From: CAIMZW01 sp037130455
GTDB taxonomy: Bacteria; Actinomycetota; Actinomycetes; Nanopelagicales; Nanopelagicaceae
Assembly: GCA_037130455.1 (NCBI GenBank)
Contig: JBAXSZ010000005.1
Span: 1 to 64,000, forward strand
Direction: 5' to 3'
DNA: 64,000 nucleotides
Shown here piece after piece: positions 16,498 through 25,255 of this stretch. The position numbers and the translations under genes were made by a program. Within the stretch, counting starts at the first letter, position 1. Every line of letters begins with the position of its first letter. The notes under the pieces are model-generated. The model was given only the letters and a program-made list of their open reading frames with translations, ran no database searches and was not told the origin of the DNA.

Positions 16498-17718
16498 GTG
16501 AGTATCCAAGAGTTAGATAAGTCTCAATTTACCGCGCTAATCCTGCTCACTGGAGTCGATGCCCCTGGCGTTACCCAAGCACTCTTCGATGAATTGTCTC
16601 CGTTCTCCATCACCGTGTTGGATATCGAGCAAGTAGTGAATCGGAATCGGTTAATTCTTACTGCACTGATTGCGCTGGATCCGGCACATGCCGACGCGAT
16701 CGAAAGCGATCTTTTGTTGCTGGGCAAACGACTTGACTTGGATATAGCTATTGATTTCTCCGACGTAATTCTTGAAAGTGCGTCAAGTGCCCAACATCTC
16801 CATGTCGTGATGATGGCTGGAGCACTTAAGCCCAGCGCTGTATCTGCCGTATCTGGGGCCATTGCTGCCGCTGGCGGGAATATTGAGCGGATTCGACGAA
16901 CTGCCGCTTTTCCATTGTATGCAATTGAATTTGATGTGACGATCTCTGTGCAAGCAAGTGATGCGGATTCGGTAGTTAATCTGCGCAAGAGTTTAGCTCT
17001 GGTTTCTCGAGAGAATGACGTCGATCTAGCGGTCGAATTAGGCGGGCTGACCAGACGTGCCAAACGGATAGTTCTTTTGGATATGGATTCAACCCTCATT
17101 CAACAGGAAGTTATCGACTTACTGGCAGAGAAGGCGGGAGTAGGCGACCAAGTCAAAGCAATCACCGAATCAGCGATGAAAGGTGAATTGGATTTTAAAC
17201 AATCGTTGACGGCTAGGGTGGCGCTACTTTCCGGATTAAAATCCACGGTGCTCCAGGAAGTTGCCCGAGAGTTGCTGCTTTCTGCAGGAGCCAGAACGCT
17301 AATTCGTACACTCCACAAGTTAGGCCACAAAGTCGGAGTGGTCTCAGGTGGATTCATTAACGTCATCGAACCTCTATTGAAAGAGCTAAAGATCGACTTC
17401 TACTCCGCGAACGAGTTAGAAATTGTCGATGGAACCCTTACTGGAAAAGTAGTCGGTGGAATTATTGATCGAGCCGCTAAAGCAGAAGCGCTGCGAAACT
17501 TTGCAGCAGCAGAAGGAGTCTCACTTTCGCAAACCATCGCCATCGGCGACGGCGCAAACGACCTGGATATGATCGAACTAGCTGGCCTTGGTATTGCCTT
17601 CAACGCAAAGCCTGCGGTAAGAATGGCCGCCGACAGCTCCTTAACCTCGCCCTACTTGGACTCAGTCCTTTATTTAATGGGGATTACCCGAGAAGAAGTG
17701 GAATCTGCGGCTGATTAA
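16498..17718 (+). CDS. serB: Phosphoserine phosphatase with N-terminal ACT domains
   Basis: Last step of serine synthesis: phosphoserine to serine. About 406 residues from the chosen GTG. Two ACT-like regulatory repeats occupy the first 180 residues, as in mycobacterial SerB2. The HAD catalytic part then begins with LLDMDSTLI (the nucleophile Asp), followed by VSGGF (motif II) and IGDGANDLDMI (motif IV). Serine feedback through the ACT domains is known for this architecture and likely here. The stop overlaps the hisG stop by 4 bases, tail to tail. Confidence 0.94.
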   Translation: MSIQELDKSQFTALILLTGVDAPGVTQALFDELSPFSITVLDIEQVVNRNRLILTALIALDPAHADAIESDLLLLGKRLDLDIAIDFSDVILESASSAQHLHVVMMAGALKPSAVSAVSGAIAAAGGNIERIRRTAAFPLYAIEFDVTISVQASDADSVVNLRKSLALVSRENDVDLAVELGGLTRRAKRIVLLDMDSTLIQQEVIDLLAEKAGVGDQVKAITESAMKGELDFKQSLTARVALLSGLKSTVLQEVARELLLSAGARTLIRTLHKLGHKVGVVSGGFINVIEPLLKELKIDFYSANELEIVDGTLTGKVVGGIIDRAAKAEALRNFAAAEGVSLSQTIAIGDGANDLDMIELAGLGIAFNAKPAVRMAADSSLTSPYLDSVLYLMGITREEVESAAD

Positions 17719-18563
17719 AGTCTGCACGCGTGTATATCTGTTACCAGAATTCCACGGGCTCCAATGCTCCACAATTCATCCATAATCTGATTAATCTCTT
17801 TACGCTTGACCATGGCTCGCACCGCGCTCCAACCCGATTTTTGAAGGGGGGAAATCGTAGGTGATTCAATTCCGGGGGTTACTGCGCACGCCTGTTCCAA
17901 GAGCTCAGTCCGAACGTCGTAATCGACCAGAACATATTGACGTGCAATCACAACGCCATTGAGTCTTCGAATCATGGTTTCCAAGGCAGTAGGTCGTTCT
18001 GCTCCAGTGCGCTCAATCACCACGGCTTCACTAGATAGCAGTGGTGCCCCAAATACTTTTAATCCCGCTTGACGCAAGGTTCCACCGGTAGAAACAACGT
18101 CGGCGATAACATCTGCAACTCCAAGGCGAATGGCACTTTCCACCGCGCCATCTAATCGAACGACCGATGCGGCAATAGAACGTTCATCCAAATATCGCTG
18201 GACTAAGCCTGGATACGCTGTGGCAATTCGGACCCCAGATAACTCCGCCTCCGATATCGCCATAGCTTCAGGTGCGGCGAAACGAAAGGTGCTGCGGCCA
18301 AAATCTAAGGAGAGAACTTCCACTGCTGTAGCCGCGCTATCGATTAATAGATCTCGTCCTGTAACGCCAGCATCTAGTTCACCGGAGCCGACATAAATTG
18401 CGATATCTCGGGGCCGGAGGTAATAGAACTCAACATCATTCTCTGGGTCGAAGAAAACCAGGTCGCGCGGGTCATTTCGTTGGCGATATCCAGCTTCTTT
18501 GAGCATAAGCGCCGATGAATCTGACAGAGATCCTTTGTTGGGGACTGCAAGTCGTAGCGTCAC
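17715..18563 (-). CDS. hisG: ATP phosphoribosyltransferase, long form
   Basis: First step of histidine synthesis, joining ATP and PRPP. 282 residues, so the long form with a C-terminal ACT-like domain for histidine feedback, which does not need HisZ. The catalytic part starts LRLAVPNKGSLSD, and the PRPP loop is near DVVSTGGTLRQAG. The start is GTG with AGGAG 4 bases upstream. It follows hisE closely; the other his genes are not in the window. Confidence 0.96.
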   Translation of the reverse strand: MTLRLAVPNKGSLSDSSALMLKEAGYRQRNDPRDLVFFDPENDVEFYYLRPRDIAIYVGSGELDAGVTGRDLLIDSAATAVEVLSLDFGRSTFRFAAPEAMAISEAELSGVRIATAYPGLVQRYLDERSIAASVVRLDGAVESAIRLGVADVIADVVSTGGTLRQAGLKVFGAPLLSSEAVVIERTGAERPTALETMIRRLNGVVIARQYVLVDYDVRTELLEQACAVTPGIESPTISPLQKSGWSAVRAMVKRKEINQIMDELWSIGARGILVTDIHACRL

Positions 18564-18586
18564 AATTCTCCTAAAAATCCATGGAA

Positions 18587-18850
18587 CTAGAGCGATCGGT
18601 AGACATCATCTGGCGATATTCCTTTGGCAAGCATCAGAACTTGAAGGTGATAAATCAATTGGCTAATTTCTAGCGCCAGATCTGCCTTTTCCTGATACTC
18701 GGCGGCCATCCAAACTTCGGCCGCTTCTTCGACAATCTTCTTTCCAATGGCATGGACGCCAGCATCTAGTTCTTTCACCGTACCTGAACCCTCTGGGCGA
18801 GCTATTGAAATTCTTTCCAGCTCAACCCAGAGGGCATCAAATGACTTCAT
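18587..18850 (-). CDS. hisE: Phosphoribosyl-ATP pyrophosphatase
   Basis: Second step of histidine synthesis. 87 residues, a stand-alone HisE of the all-alpha MazG-like fold. The metal-binding signature EEAAEVWMA follows KKIV, and a second acidic helix is in YQEKADLALEISQL. It is first of a hisE-hisG pair, as in mycobacteria and Streptomyces. It has its own leaderless promoter 7 bases after the ribM stop. Confidence 0.95.
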   Translation of the reverse strand: MKSFDALWVELERISIARPEGSGTVKELDAGVHAIGKKIVEEAAEVWMAAEYQEKADLALEISQLIYHLQVLMLAKGISPDDVYRSL

Positions 18851-18856
18851 GGGCAG

Positions 18857-18862
18857 AGTTTA
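18857..18862 (-). promoter_or_regulatory. Candidate -10 box, leaderless start of hisE
   Basis: TAAACT with 6 bases to the ATG at 18850. It separates the his pair from the riboswitch-controlled gene. Confidence 0.55.
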
Positions 18863-18869
18863 CTCGACC

Positions 18870-19565
18870 TTACCCGAGCAATGCCGCGGCTTTACCTGAA
18901 TCCTCTGATTTTTGAATCTTGAGCCAGTAAATAAAGCCCCAAATCACAAATGGCATATAAATGCCGTAGAGGATTCCAGTTGGATAGTTCCCGTGTGCGA
19001 AGGCAAAGGGAACGCCGACGATATCGACCGCCACCCAGACCAGCCAGAATTCCACGTAACCCCTGCTCATCGCGTAGGTTGCCAGTGCGGTCCCTGTAAA
19101 AATCCAGGTGTCCACGTATAACCATTGGCCGTAATAGCGCTCCCCTAAAACCTTGAAAAGTTGTAGAAAGAGGAAATAGCCAAAAATGACAACCGGAACA
19201 AGTATCGCTTTCTCTCGGGTTGTAGTCCATCTGGGCGAAACAGCGGGCTTACTGACTCCACTGCTTCGGTTCTTCGCCCAGAGAATCCAGCCATAGAAAC
19301 TCACCAGCACCAATAAAAGGTTTCGTCCAGCTTGGCCGTAGAGCGCCGGATGATCTGCTGTTTTTCCAAAAGAGAAGAGCGCACCCGCGAAAACAGTAAA
19401 TAGCAATGCATCTCCGAGAATTCCAATCGGCCAAGCGATGACCTTGCGACGCATTCCTAAGACTGCGCTGGCCAACCCCAATATTCCACCGATTATTTCG
19501 CGGATCGCTATCGACTTGCTGCCAAAGTGGATTTGGGCTTCAAAAAGCCATTTAAGAATTGACAT
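18870..19565 (-). CDS. ribM: PnuC-family transporter, probable riboflavin importer
   Basis: About 231 residues with seven or so hydrophobic segments, of the PnuC family of vitamin transporters. Sequence alone fits both nicotinamide riboside and riboflavin members. The FMN riboswitch directly upstream argues for riboflavin, as for RibM of Corynebacterium and Streptomyces. The open frame extends to 19631, but that first ATG lies in the loop of the presumed terminator, so the ATG at 19565 (MSILKWLF) or 19574 is more likely, with GGGG about 9 bases upstream. It follows rpe, where Streptomyces has a riboflavin biosynthesis operon. Symbol assigned from the riboswitch context. Confidence 0.8.
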   Translation of the reverse strand: MSILKWLFEAQIHFGSKSIAIREIIGGILGLASAVLGMRRKVIAWPIGILGDALLFTVFAGALFSFGKTADHPALYGQAGRNLLLVLVSFYGWILWAKNRSSGVSKPAVSPRWTTTREKAILVPVVIFGYFLFLQLFKVLGERYYGQWLYVDTWIFTGTALATYAMSRGYVEFWLVWVAVDIVGVPFAFAHGNYPTGILYGIYMPFVIWGFIYWLKIQKSEDSGKAAALLG

Positions 19566-19612
19566 GTATTCCATCCCCAATCGAAGTAAGTAAATAAATT
19601 CGATCCCAAGGG

Positions 19613-19644
19613 AAATAAACGGGATCGCCATGAGGCATCCCGCT
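19613..19644 (-). terminator. Candidate riboswitch expression-platform terminator
   Basis: An 8-bp stem (AGCGGGAT with ATCCCGTT) around an 11-base loop, followed by TATTT. It directly follows the aptamer on the same strand. Ligand binding would be expected to let this hairpin form and stop transcription before ribM. The U-tract is short, so attenuation may be partial or act on translation instead. Confidence 0.5.
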
Positions 19645-19647
19645 TCG

Positions 19648-19762
19648 CTCCTTTATCCAGACTGTGACTGTCGGTTTTGGATTTACACCAAATCAACCGA
19701 TTGATGGCTTCAATCGGGTCGCGGACTTTACCGCCGGTTCGGAATTACACCGACCCCCGGAA
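19648..19762 (-). promoter_or_regulatory. FMN riboswitch (RFN element)
   Basis: The conserved core is clear on the minus strand. The left half has GGTGTAATTCCGAACCGGCGG followed by AAAGTCCGCGA. The right half has GGTGTAAATCC, AACCGACAGT and CAGTCTGGATAAAGGAG. The closing helix pairs TTCC with GGAG. The aptamer begins at the base after the rpe stop codon, so it is an intercistronic riboswitch reached by read-through from rpe or by a promoter inside rpe. FMN would repress the downstream transporter. Confidence 0.93.
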
Positions 19763-20437
19763 CTAGCCCAGTCTTACAGATTCCAAGACTTTTTTCATAT
19801 CTAAAATCATTTGAGCCGGAATTGGGGCCTTAAATACCGCGCTACCAGCTACGAAAGTGTCTGCGCCTGCGTTTGCTGCAGTTTCGATGGTTGCCAGCGA
19901 TATTCCGCCATCCACTTGGATCCATGGCCGTGGTGCGGGCATCAGATCAATAATTGTTCTGGCACTGGAAACTTTTGGCATCATCTCCGTCATAAAGGAT
20001 TGCCCGCCAAACCCAGGCTCAACTGTCATTATTAAGAGCATGTCGATTTTGGAAAGTAGGTGACTTACTTCGGTGAGCGGAGTTTTGGGTTTGATCGCTA
20101 ACCCGACACGTGATCCGTTCTCCTGAATTCGCTCAATTACTAATTCGGCGCTTGCTGTAGCTTCCCAATGAAAGGTGACGCTAGCTGCGCCAGCTTGACA
20201 ATACCGAGCGACGGTCAATTCTGGTTCGGAAATCATGAGGTGCACATCTACGGGCAAAGGCGAAAAACCAATTATTTCTTCGGATCTTTCGATATCGAAA
20301 GTTATATTGGGTACAAAAATATTGTCCATAATATCTAAGTGCAGATATTCGGAAACTGAAGATACTTTCAGAATTTCACTTTCTAGATTGTTCAGGTCGG
20401 CATTGAGAATACTTGGACAAATACGCCACTCTTGCAT
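19763..20437 (-). CDS. rpe: Ribulose-phosphate 3-epimerase
   Basis: Interconverts ribulose 5-phosphate and xylulose 5-phosphate in the pentose phosphate pathway. About 224 residues, a TIM barrel. It shows CPSILNADLNNLESEI at the N-terminus, the metal/catalytic segment HLDIMDNIFVPNITFD, HLMISEP, MTVEPGFGGQ and QVDGGI. The usual MDG(H/R)FVPN reads MDNIFVPN here, a small change beside the catalytic Asp. ATG at 20437 is preferred to the in-frame TTG because TACGAT lies 6 bases before it. Confidence 0.95.
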   Translation of the reverse strand: MQEWRICPSILNADLNNLESEILKVSSVSEYLHLDIMDNIFVPNITFDIERSEEIIGFSPLPVDVHLMISEPELTVARYCQAGAASVTFHWEATASAELVIERIQENGSRVGLAIKPKTPLTEVSHLLSKIDMLLIMTVEPGFGGQSFMTEMMPKVSSARTIIDLMPAPRPWIQVDGGISLATIETAANAGADTFVAGSAVFKAPIPAQMILDMKKVLESVRLG

Positions 20438-20443
20438 ATGCAA

Positions 20444-20449
20444 ATCGTA
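20444..20449 (-). promoter_or_regulatory. Candidate -10 box, leaderless start of rpe
   Basis: TACGAT with 6 bases to the ATG at 20437, in the short gap after rsmB. It would feed the riboswitch. Confidence 0.4.
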
Positions 20450-20451
20450 CG

Positions 20452-21816
20452 CTATGCATTCTTCTGAAAGAGGGCCAAAAACATCGCGTCTGAGTTGTGT
20501 CTATGCGTCCACAATTGCAAGGTGCCATTGGCATTCACCGAATCAGGGGGAAGATCATGGAAATCGGAGACGTTAAGAAGTGAAACATTCTTATTGCGAT
20601 GGAGGGTATCTAAAACTTGTGCAAAAGTTTCCGCCAAATGTGGTGAACAAGTGGAGTATCCGACGATTCCACCAGGATTGGTCATCTGTATAGCCGAATC
20701 AATGAGATCTCGCTGAAGCGGAACGAGTTCCTTAAGATCGGTCAGAGATTTGCGCCAACGAGCTTCCGGGCGTCGACGCAGCGCCCCCAGTCCAGTGCAA
20801 GGAGCATCGACCAAGATCCGATCATACGTTTGCGGGAAAAGTTCAGGATTTCGACCGTCGAAGGTGGAAATAAATTGCCTGGGAATCACGCGGGCAACTA
20901 ATTCCGCCCGATGCGGCGTAGGTTCGTTGGCGGTAAAGGAAAGAGATGAATCCTTGGCCATCAGCGAATTAAATAGAAAGGCAGATTTTCCACCGGGGCC
21001 AGCGCACAAATCCAACCAGCTCTGGGCCGGGTTTTTGTCAATGGTGTCAAAGAATATTTCTGATACCAATTGCGAACCTAAGTCTTGAACACCTGCATGA
21101 CGCTGGCGGATAGCCGGATAGTCCGATGGCTGGGTATTTGACTCAATTCCAAAACGGGTGAAATCTAGGACTTCTCCCCCAATGGCGAGCAATTCTTCTC
21201 GAGTTGATTTTCCGGGCCAGGCTACAAGATGCGGATGCGCTGCAACATTGTTAACCGCAAGTAACTCAATTACAGAATCCCAGGATTTGAGCACATCGTA
21301 ATAACTGTTAATGATCCACTCCGGATGGGAGTATTGAATTGATAACTTGGTTACAAAATCATATTTAGTGTCATCTTCAAGCACCCCGAAAATATCGGAA
21401 TCGGAACTGATGGCGCGAAGTAAGGCGTTGACATATGAAGCTTTAGATTCGCCAGCTACAAATCGTGCAACTTCAACAGTCTCCGAAACAGCGGCATGAG
21501 TAGGGACACGCATTTGGAAAATTTGGTGACAACCCATGCGTAAAAGATCAACGATCTTTGGATCCAACTCTTCAATCGGTCGATCAATTTTGGAACTTAT
21601 GGCAAAATCATATTTGCCTTGCATACGCAGAGTTCCATAACTTAACTCAGTTGCAAAGGCGCGATCACGAAGTTCCAGATTAGATTCGGTAAGCAATTGC
21701 GGTAGGCGGATATTTGCAAAAGCGCCTGATCTATTAACTTCGGTTATCAAATCGTAGGCTAGTAACCGCGCATGATTGGGTCTGGGCTTTTTAAAATTTT
21801 TACTATCTGATGACAT
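20452..21816 (-). CDS. rsmB: 16S rRNA m5C967 methyltransferase
   Basis: Methylates C967 (E. coli numbering) of 16S rRNA with SAM. About 454 residues. An N-terminal NusB-like RNA-binding domain (about 15-150) precedes the Rossmann-fold methyltransferase. The SAM loop is LCAGPGGKSA; the two active-site cysteines are in DAPCTGLGALRRRPEARW and YSTCSPH. The ATG at 21816 overlaps the end of fmt by 14 bases in another frame. Part of the def-fmt-rsmB-rpe series common in Actinobacteria. Confidence 0.94.
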   Translation of the reverse strand: MSSDSKNFKKPRPNHARLLAYDLITEVNRSGAFANIRLPQLLTESNLELRDRAFATELSYGTLRMQGKYDFAISSKIDRPIEELDPKIVDLLRMGCHQIFQMRVPTHAAVSETVEVARFVAGESKASYVNALLRAISSDSDIFGVLEDDTKYDFVTKLSIQYSHPEWIINSYYDVLKSWDSVIELLAVNNVAAHPHLVAWPGKSTREELLAIGGEVLDFTRFGIESNTQPSDYPAIRQRHAGVQDLGSQLVSEIFFDTIDKNPAQSWLDLCAGPGGKSAFLFNSLMAKDSSLSFTANEPTPHRAELVARVIPRQFISTFDGRNPELFPQTYDRILVDAPCTGLGALRRRPEARWRKSLTDLKELVPLQRDLIDSAIQMTNPGGIVGYSTCSPHLAETFAQVLDTLHRNKNVSLLNVSDFHDLPPDSVNANGTLQLWTHRHNSDAMFLALFQKNA

Positions 21817-22732
21817 CAAGATTCTCTCCAGGGAGCAATCTCGCCCCTCTTAAGAAATCAACCGACTTCATGCGACGTTTGCCAGCTGGAGTTACCTCAC
21901 TTATAGCGATAAAGCCATCGCCGGCTTTAACTACCAATCCACATTCTGACTCTTCGATCGCACCATTCTTGGTTGAACCCTTTATTGGACTAGTGAGGTT
22001 TAATCCATGCAAGCCGATTTTTTCGCCGCGAAAAGTTGACCAAATTCCAGGTTTATCCCCGATAGCGCGGTCTTGAAATAGAATTTGGGCGGTCGACAAA
22101 TCCCATTGCACCTGTCCCATTTCTTTTGTGATTTTTGGGGCTAAAGTCGCCCCCGTTGCCGGTTGCGCTTTCGGTTTAATCCCCTTGGAAATCTCATCGA
22201 CAACGCTCATGATGACCTCTCCTCCCAATATGCTCATTCTCTCTAGGAGTTCTGGGGTGCGCTCAAATTCCCGAATGGCAATTTTCTCTTGGAGGTATAT
22301 CGGGCCAGTATCCATTCCTTTATCCAACTTAAAAATTGAAATACCAGTCTCTTCTTCCCCACTCAAAAGTGCCCATTGAACCGGAGCGGCTCCGCGCCAT
22401 TTTGGTAGCAGTGAGAAATGCAGATTGAGCCAGCCAAACCTAGGTCCATGGAGAAGTTCGACAGGAATCAACTTCCCGTATGCCGCAGTAATCACCAACT
22501 GTGGTTGAGCCGTCAGTAAATGGCGGTTAAGTTCGGAATTATCTGCCGGTTTGGAAAGTGGCAGGTTGCGCGTTTCTGCCCATTGGGCTAATTCGTTTGC
22601 CGCTACTTTCAGACCTCGCCCACTCTTTTGATCGGGATTGGAAATAATAGACGCCAAATTGTGTTGCGAATTCAGAACCGCCTCAATAAAGGGAACTGAG
22701 ATAAGGGATGAGGATGCTACGGAAATTTGCAT
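21803..22732 (-). CDS. fmt: Methionyl-tRNA formyltransferase
   Basis: Formylates initiator Met-tRNA using 10-formyl-tetrahydrofolate. 309 residues. The N-terminal formyltransferase domain shows NPDQKSGRG, the formyl-folate/catalytic segment LNLHFSLLPKWRGAAPVQWA and GIS near the tRNA-binding loop; a C-terminal OB-like domain follows. It is next to def, which removes the formyl group. Confidence 0.96.
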   Translation of the reverse strand: MQISVASSSLISVPFIEAVLNSQHNLASIISNPDQKSGRGLKVAANELAQWAETRNLPLSKPADNSELNRHLLTAQPQLVITAAYGKLIPVELLHGPRFGWLNLHFSLLPKWRGAAPVQWALLSGEEETGISIFKLDKGMDTGPIYLQEKIAIREFERTPELLERMSILGGEVIMSVVDEISKGIKPKAQPATGATLAPKITKEMGQVQWDLSTAQILFQDRAIGDKPGIWSTFRGEKIGLHGLNLTSPIKGSTKNGAIEESECGLVVKAGDGFIAISEVTPAGKRRMKSVDFLRGARLLPGENLDVIR

Positions 22733-22738
22733 TGAAGA

Positions 22739-23299
22739 CTAAATACTTAAACCGAAGGTGTTATGCGGAGATACTTTCAGCTGGAGTTCTTGGCCAGCCT
22801 CTTGCAAAGTTCCAAACCAGTCGGAATTGCGGATCTCTTTCATGGCTTTCTTGCGCTCCGACTTGCTCAATCGATCAATGAATACAATTCCATCTAGGTG
22901 GTCGGTCTCATGCTGTAGGCAACGGGCTAAAAGCTCGGTTCCATCTACGGTAATTGGATCGCCGTACATATTGAACCCTCTGGCAACTGCCCCATAGGCC
23001 CGCTTGGTTTCGTAGAGCAATCCAGGAAAGCTCAGACAACCTTCGTCGCCATCTTGTTCATCACTGGACAAGTCCAATGTTGGATTGATCAAATGGCCCA
23101 CAACATCGTCAATGTCCCACACGAAGACCCGCAACGAAACTCCAATTTGTGGTGCAGCCAAACCAGCACCTGGAGCCTCATGCATTGTGTCGATCAAATC
23201 CTCAACCAAAATTCTCAATTCCTTGTCAAAAGTATCGACCGGAATAGCCGGAGTGGCCAAAACTGGGTCTCCGAAGAATCTAATTGGTTGTATCGCCAT
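22739..23299 (-). CDS. def: Peptide deformylase
   Basis: Removes the formyl group from nascent proteins. 186 residues. All three signature motifs are present: GAGLAAPQIGV, EGCLSFPG (Cys metal ligand) and QHETDHLDG (HExxH). Its own leaderless promoter suggests def-fmt-rsmB-rpe can be read apart from priA. Confidence 0.96.
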   Translation of the reverse strand: MAIQPIRFFGDPVLATPAIPVDTFDKELRILVEDLIDTMHEAPGAGLAAPQIGVSLRVFVWDIDDVVGHLINPTLDLSSDEQDGDEGCLSFPGLLYETKRAYGAVARGFNMYGDPITVDGTELLARCLQHETDHLDGIVFIDRLSKSERKKAMKEIRNSDWFGTLQEAGQELQLKVSPHNTFGLSI

Positions 23300-23305
23300 T
23301 AGTGA

Positions 23306-23311
23306 ATTCTA
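23306..23311 (-). promoter_or_regulatory. Candidate -10 box, leaderless start of def
   Basis: TAGAAT with 6 bases to the ATG at 23299, in the gap after priA. Confidence 0.55.
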
Positions 23312-23329
23312 TCGGTATTCATGCAAGCC

Positions 23330-25249
23330 CTAAATCGAGTAGGGGTCCAACCGAACCTGGATTAACGATTGATTCTTCAGGGAGCGATATCTCTGAAAAT
23401 CGAAAAGGAAAGTGGCCAATTCCTGCCCATTTTCCACGCGAGCGAGCAGAATCAACCTGGCGCGATCACCCGAGATCGGAACTGGTCCAAGAAGTGAAAA
23501 TTGATCACTTCGTGAAAATGCCTCGTAAATCTTATTCATCTGCGCACTTTCGCCTTCTACAGTGGCCACTCGAAAAGCTGGCGGAAGTCCGGCCTCGATT
23601 CTGTGGGCCAATTCTTGCGATGCGGCCAGGAGCGAGTCGCTTTTGACTAAGCCTTGGACAGCTGGATGAGCTATGGGTAAAGAGGTGAATATCTCTGACT
23701 CTGGTTCTAAAAGTGACAGGATTCGAAACCATCGGTCCCGGGCCTGTTCCTCTCCGCGTAACTGGGTGCGATTAAAAATGACTTGGCCATCCAAGAGAGC
23801 TGCTCCGAAGTAAGGCCCCTCAGGTTCCATTCCCGCAGTTGCGATAACTAATGAAGTGCCAGTCGGAAGTCGGTGTACTGGTTTATCGCCAGTGGAAAAG
23901 ATCACCCGCACGTTGGCAAAGGCACGCGCATAATCTTGAGCCATCTTCTTTGCGCCTCTATGGATAATCCATGGGCGGCTATCTTGGCACCACGTGCATT
24001 TCCAATCTTGATACTCTTTCTTACAGATACCGCATGAAATTACCGAGATATCGCTGATGATTAAACGACCGCCACACACACATAGTGCAGGATTCTTACA
24101 AGCCTGGCATAGAAAACCAGTGACGTAACCTGGATCAGCCACACTCACTAGCACTGAACCCTTTTTGAGAGCATGGCTGATAACCGTGAAACTATCCCTG
24201 CCGGAGTCTTCCGCAAAAACTTTTACCCTATGTCGATGTGAAGATCGCTGCACTTTTAGCCATCCCATTTGGGCTAAACGCGTTAATTCCAAGGTCGGCG
24301 AATTGCTGATAAATAGTACTGAGTGTTCTGCTGAACGTAACAAAACTATGTCCCTAACGTTCCATCCAGGATTTCTACGCTCGTACATTGACTCATCGAG
24401 ATCATCTATAACCACTATGAGAGAATTCTTGACGAGAGCGGTAAAAACTGCACTTCTTGTGCCGATTATGACCCGAGGCTTAAGTAAGTTCGCCTCTAAG
24501 AAATTGCGATAGCGTTCGGATTTGGACAAATGCGAACCAAGGACCACAGACTTTACGTCCAGTGCACTATCGATGGCTACTTGGGTTCTCAATAAGAGTT
24601 TCTCATCGGGCACTATTACTAAAATTTGTCGGGATCTATTCCAATTCGAGAGTATCGATTTCAAAACTTTTTGAGTTGACCAACCAACTGAGGTGAGTGC
24701 CAGCCAACGAATTGGGCGATCGTTTTTGATCTCCAAACTGGCTGAAGGCGAAAGAAATGAATCAACTGTCTTGGTAGGTGTCGTTGGTATCTCATATTTC
24801 GATGAACCATTCGGAGATTTCGCTATAACGGAAGTGGTAAATGCCTTCTCTGCCACCGCAACGCGATCGGGAATAGTACTTCTGATGATCTCCCAAGGTT
24901 TTGTTCCGTAACGGGAAGAAACCGCGGAAATCAACTGATGAAGTTCTGGTGAATAGATAGGCAGGGGTGAGATGACCTTCTCAATAAATTTTAGGCTACC
25001 CATTGAACTTTCGTAATTAACCCGATCCAGCACGTAACCCACGGTTTCCAGGCTTCCGAAATGAATCTTCACCAACGATCCAATAGATATTTCATCACTC
25101 ATAGAGTGCGGAACGCGATAACTATATTTCCCGTCCAAGTGGAAAGTCGGCGTATCAACTAGAACTTCTACAACGCTTGGCTCGGCCGCAACGTCGATAG
25201 CGCCGGCATACTTTTGCGACTTTAAGGTGAGTGGCCGATCAGTAGCCAC
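23330..25249 (-). CDS. priA: PriA-like primosomal protein without helicase motifs
   Basis: A 639-residue PriA homologue for replication restart. The N-terminal 3'-DNA-binding domain is seen (about 25-125). The zinc-binding region is intact in layout, with CQACKNPALCVCGG and SCGICKKEYQDWKCTWC. The helicase core is degenerate: where Walker A (GxTGSGKT) belongs the sequence reads ALTSVGWSTQKVL, and the DEAH box reads VIDDLDES. Loss of helicase motifs is known for actinobacterial PriA, which is thought to act in assembly only. The start is GTG, close behind the metK stop. Confidence 0.9.
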   Translation of the reverse strand: MATDRPLTLKSQKYAGAIDVAAEPSVVEVLVDTPTFHLDGKYSYRVPHSMSDEISIGSLVKIHFGSLETVGYVLDRVNYESSMGSLKFIEKVISPLPIYSPELHQLISAVSSRYGTKPWEIIRSTIPDRVAVAEKAFTTSVIAKSPNGSSKYEIPTTPTKTVDSFLSPSASLEIKNDRPIRWLALTSVGWSTQKVLKSILSNWNRSRQILVIVPDEKLLLRTQVAIDSALDVKSVVLGSHLSKSERYRNFLEANLLKPRVIIGTRSAVFTALVKNSLIVVIDDLDESMYERRNPGWNVRDIVLLRSAEHSVLFISNSPTLELTRLAQMGWLKVQRSSHRHRVKVFAEDSGRDSFTVISHALKKGSVLVSVADPGYVTGFLCQACKNPALCVCGGRLIISDISVISCGICKKEYQDWKCTWCQDSRPWIIHRGAKKMAQDYARAFANVRVIFSTGDKPVHRLPTGTSLVIATAGMEPEGPYFGAALLDGQVIFNRTQLRGEEQARDRWFRILSLLEPESEIFTSLPIAHPAVQGLVKSDSLLAASQELAHRIEAGLPPAFRVATVEGESAQMNKIYEAFSRSDQFSLLGPVPISGDRARLILLARVENGQELATFLFDFQRYRSLKNQSLIQVRLDPYSI

Positions 25250-25255
25250 GGTCAG

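Noticed and set aside
19574..19631. The 19 extra N-terminal residues of the PnuC-like reading frame
   Set aside because: They are encoded by the presumed terminator hairpin and U-tract of the FMN riboswitch, and the first ATG is in its loop. A later ATG starts the family domain.
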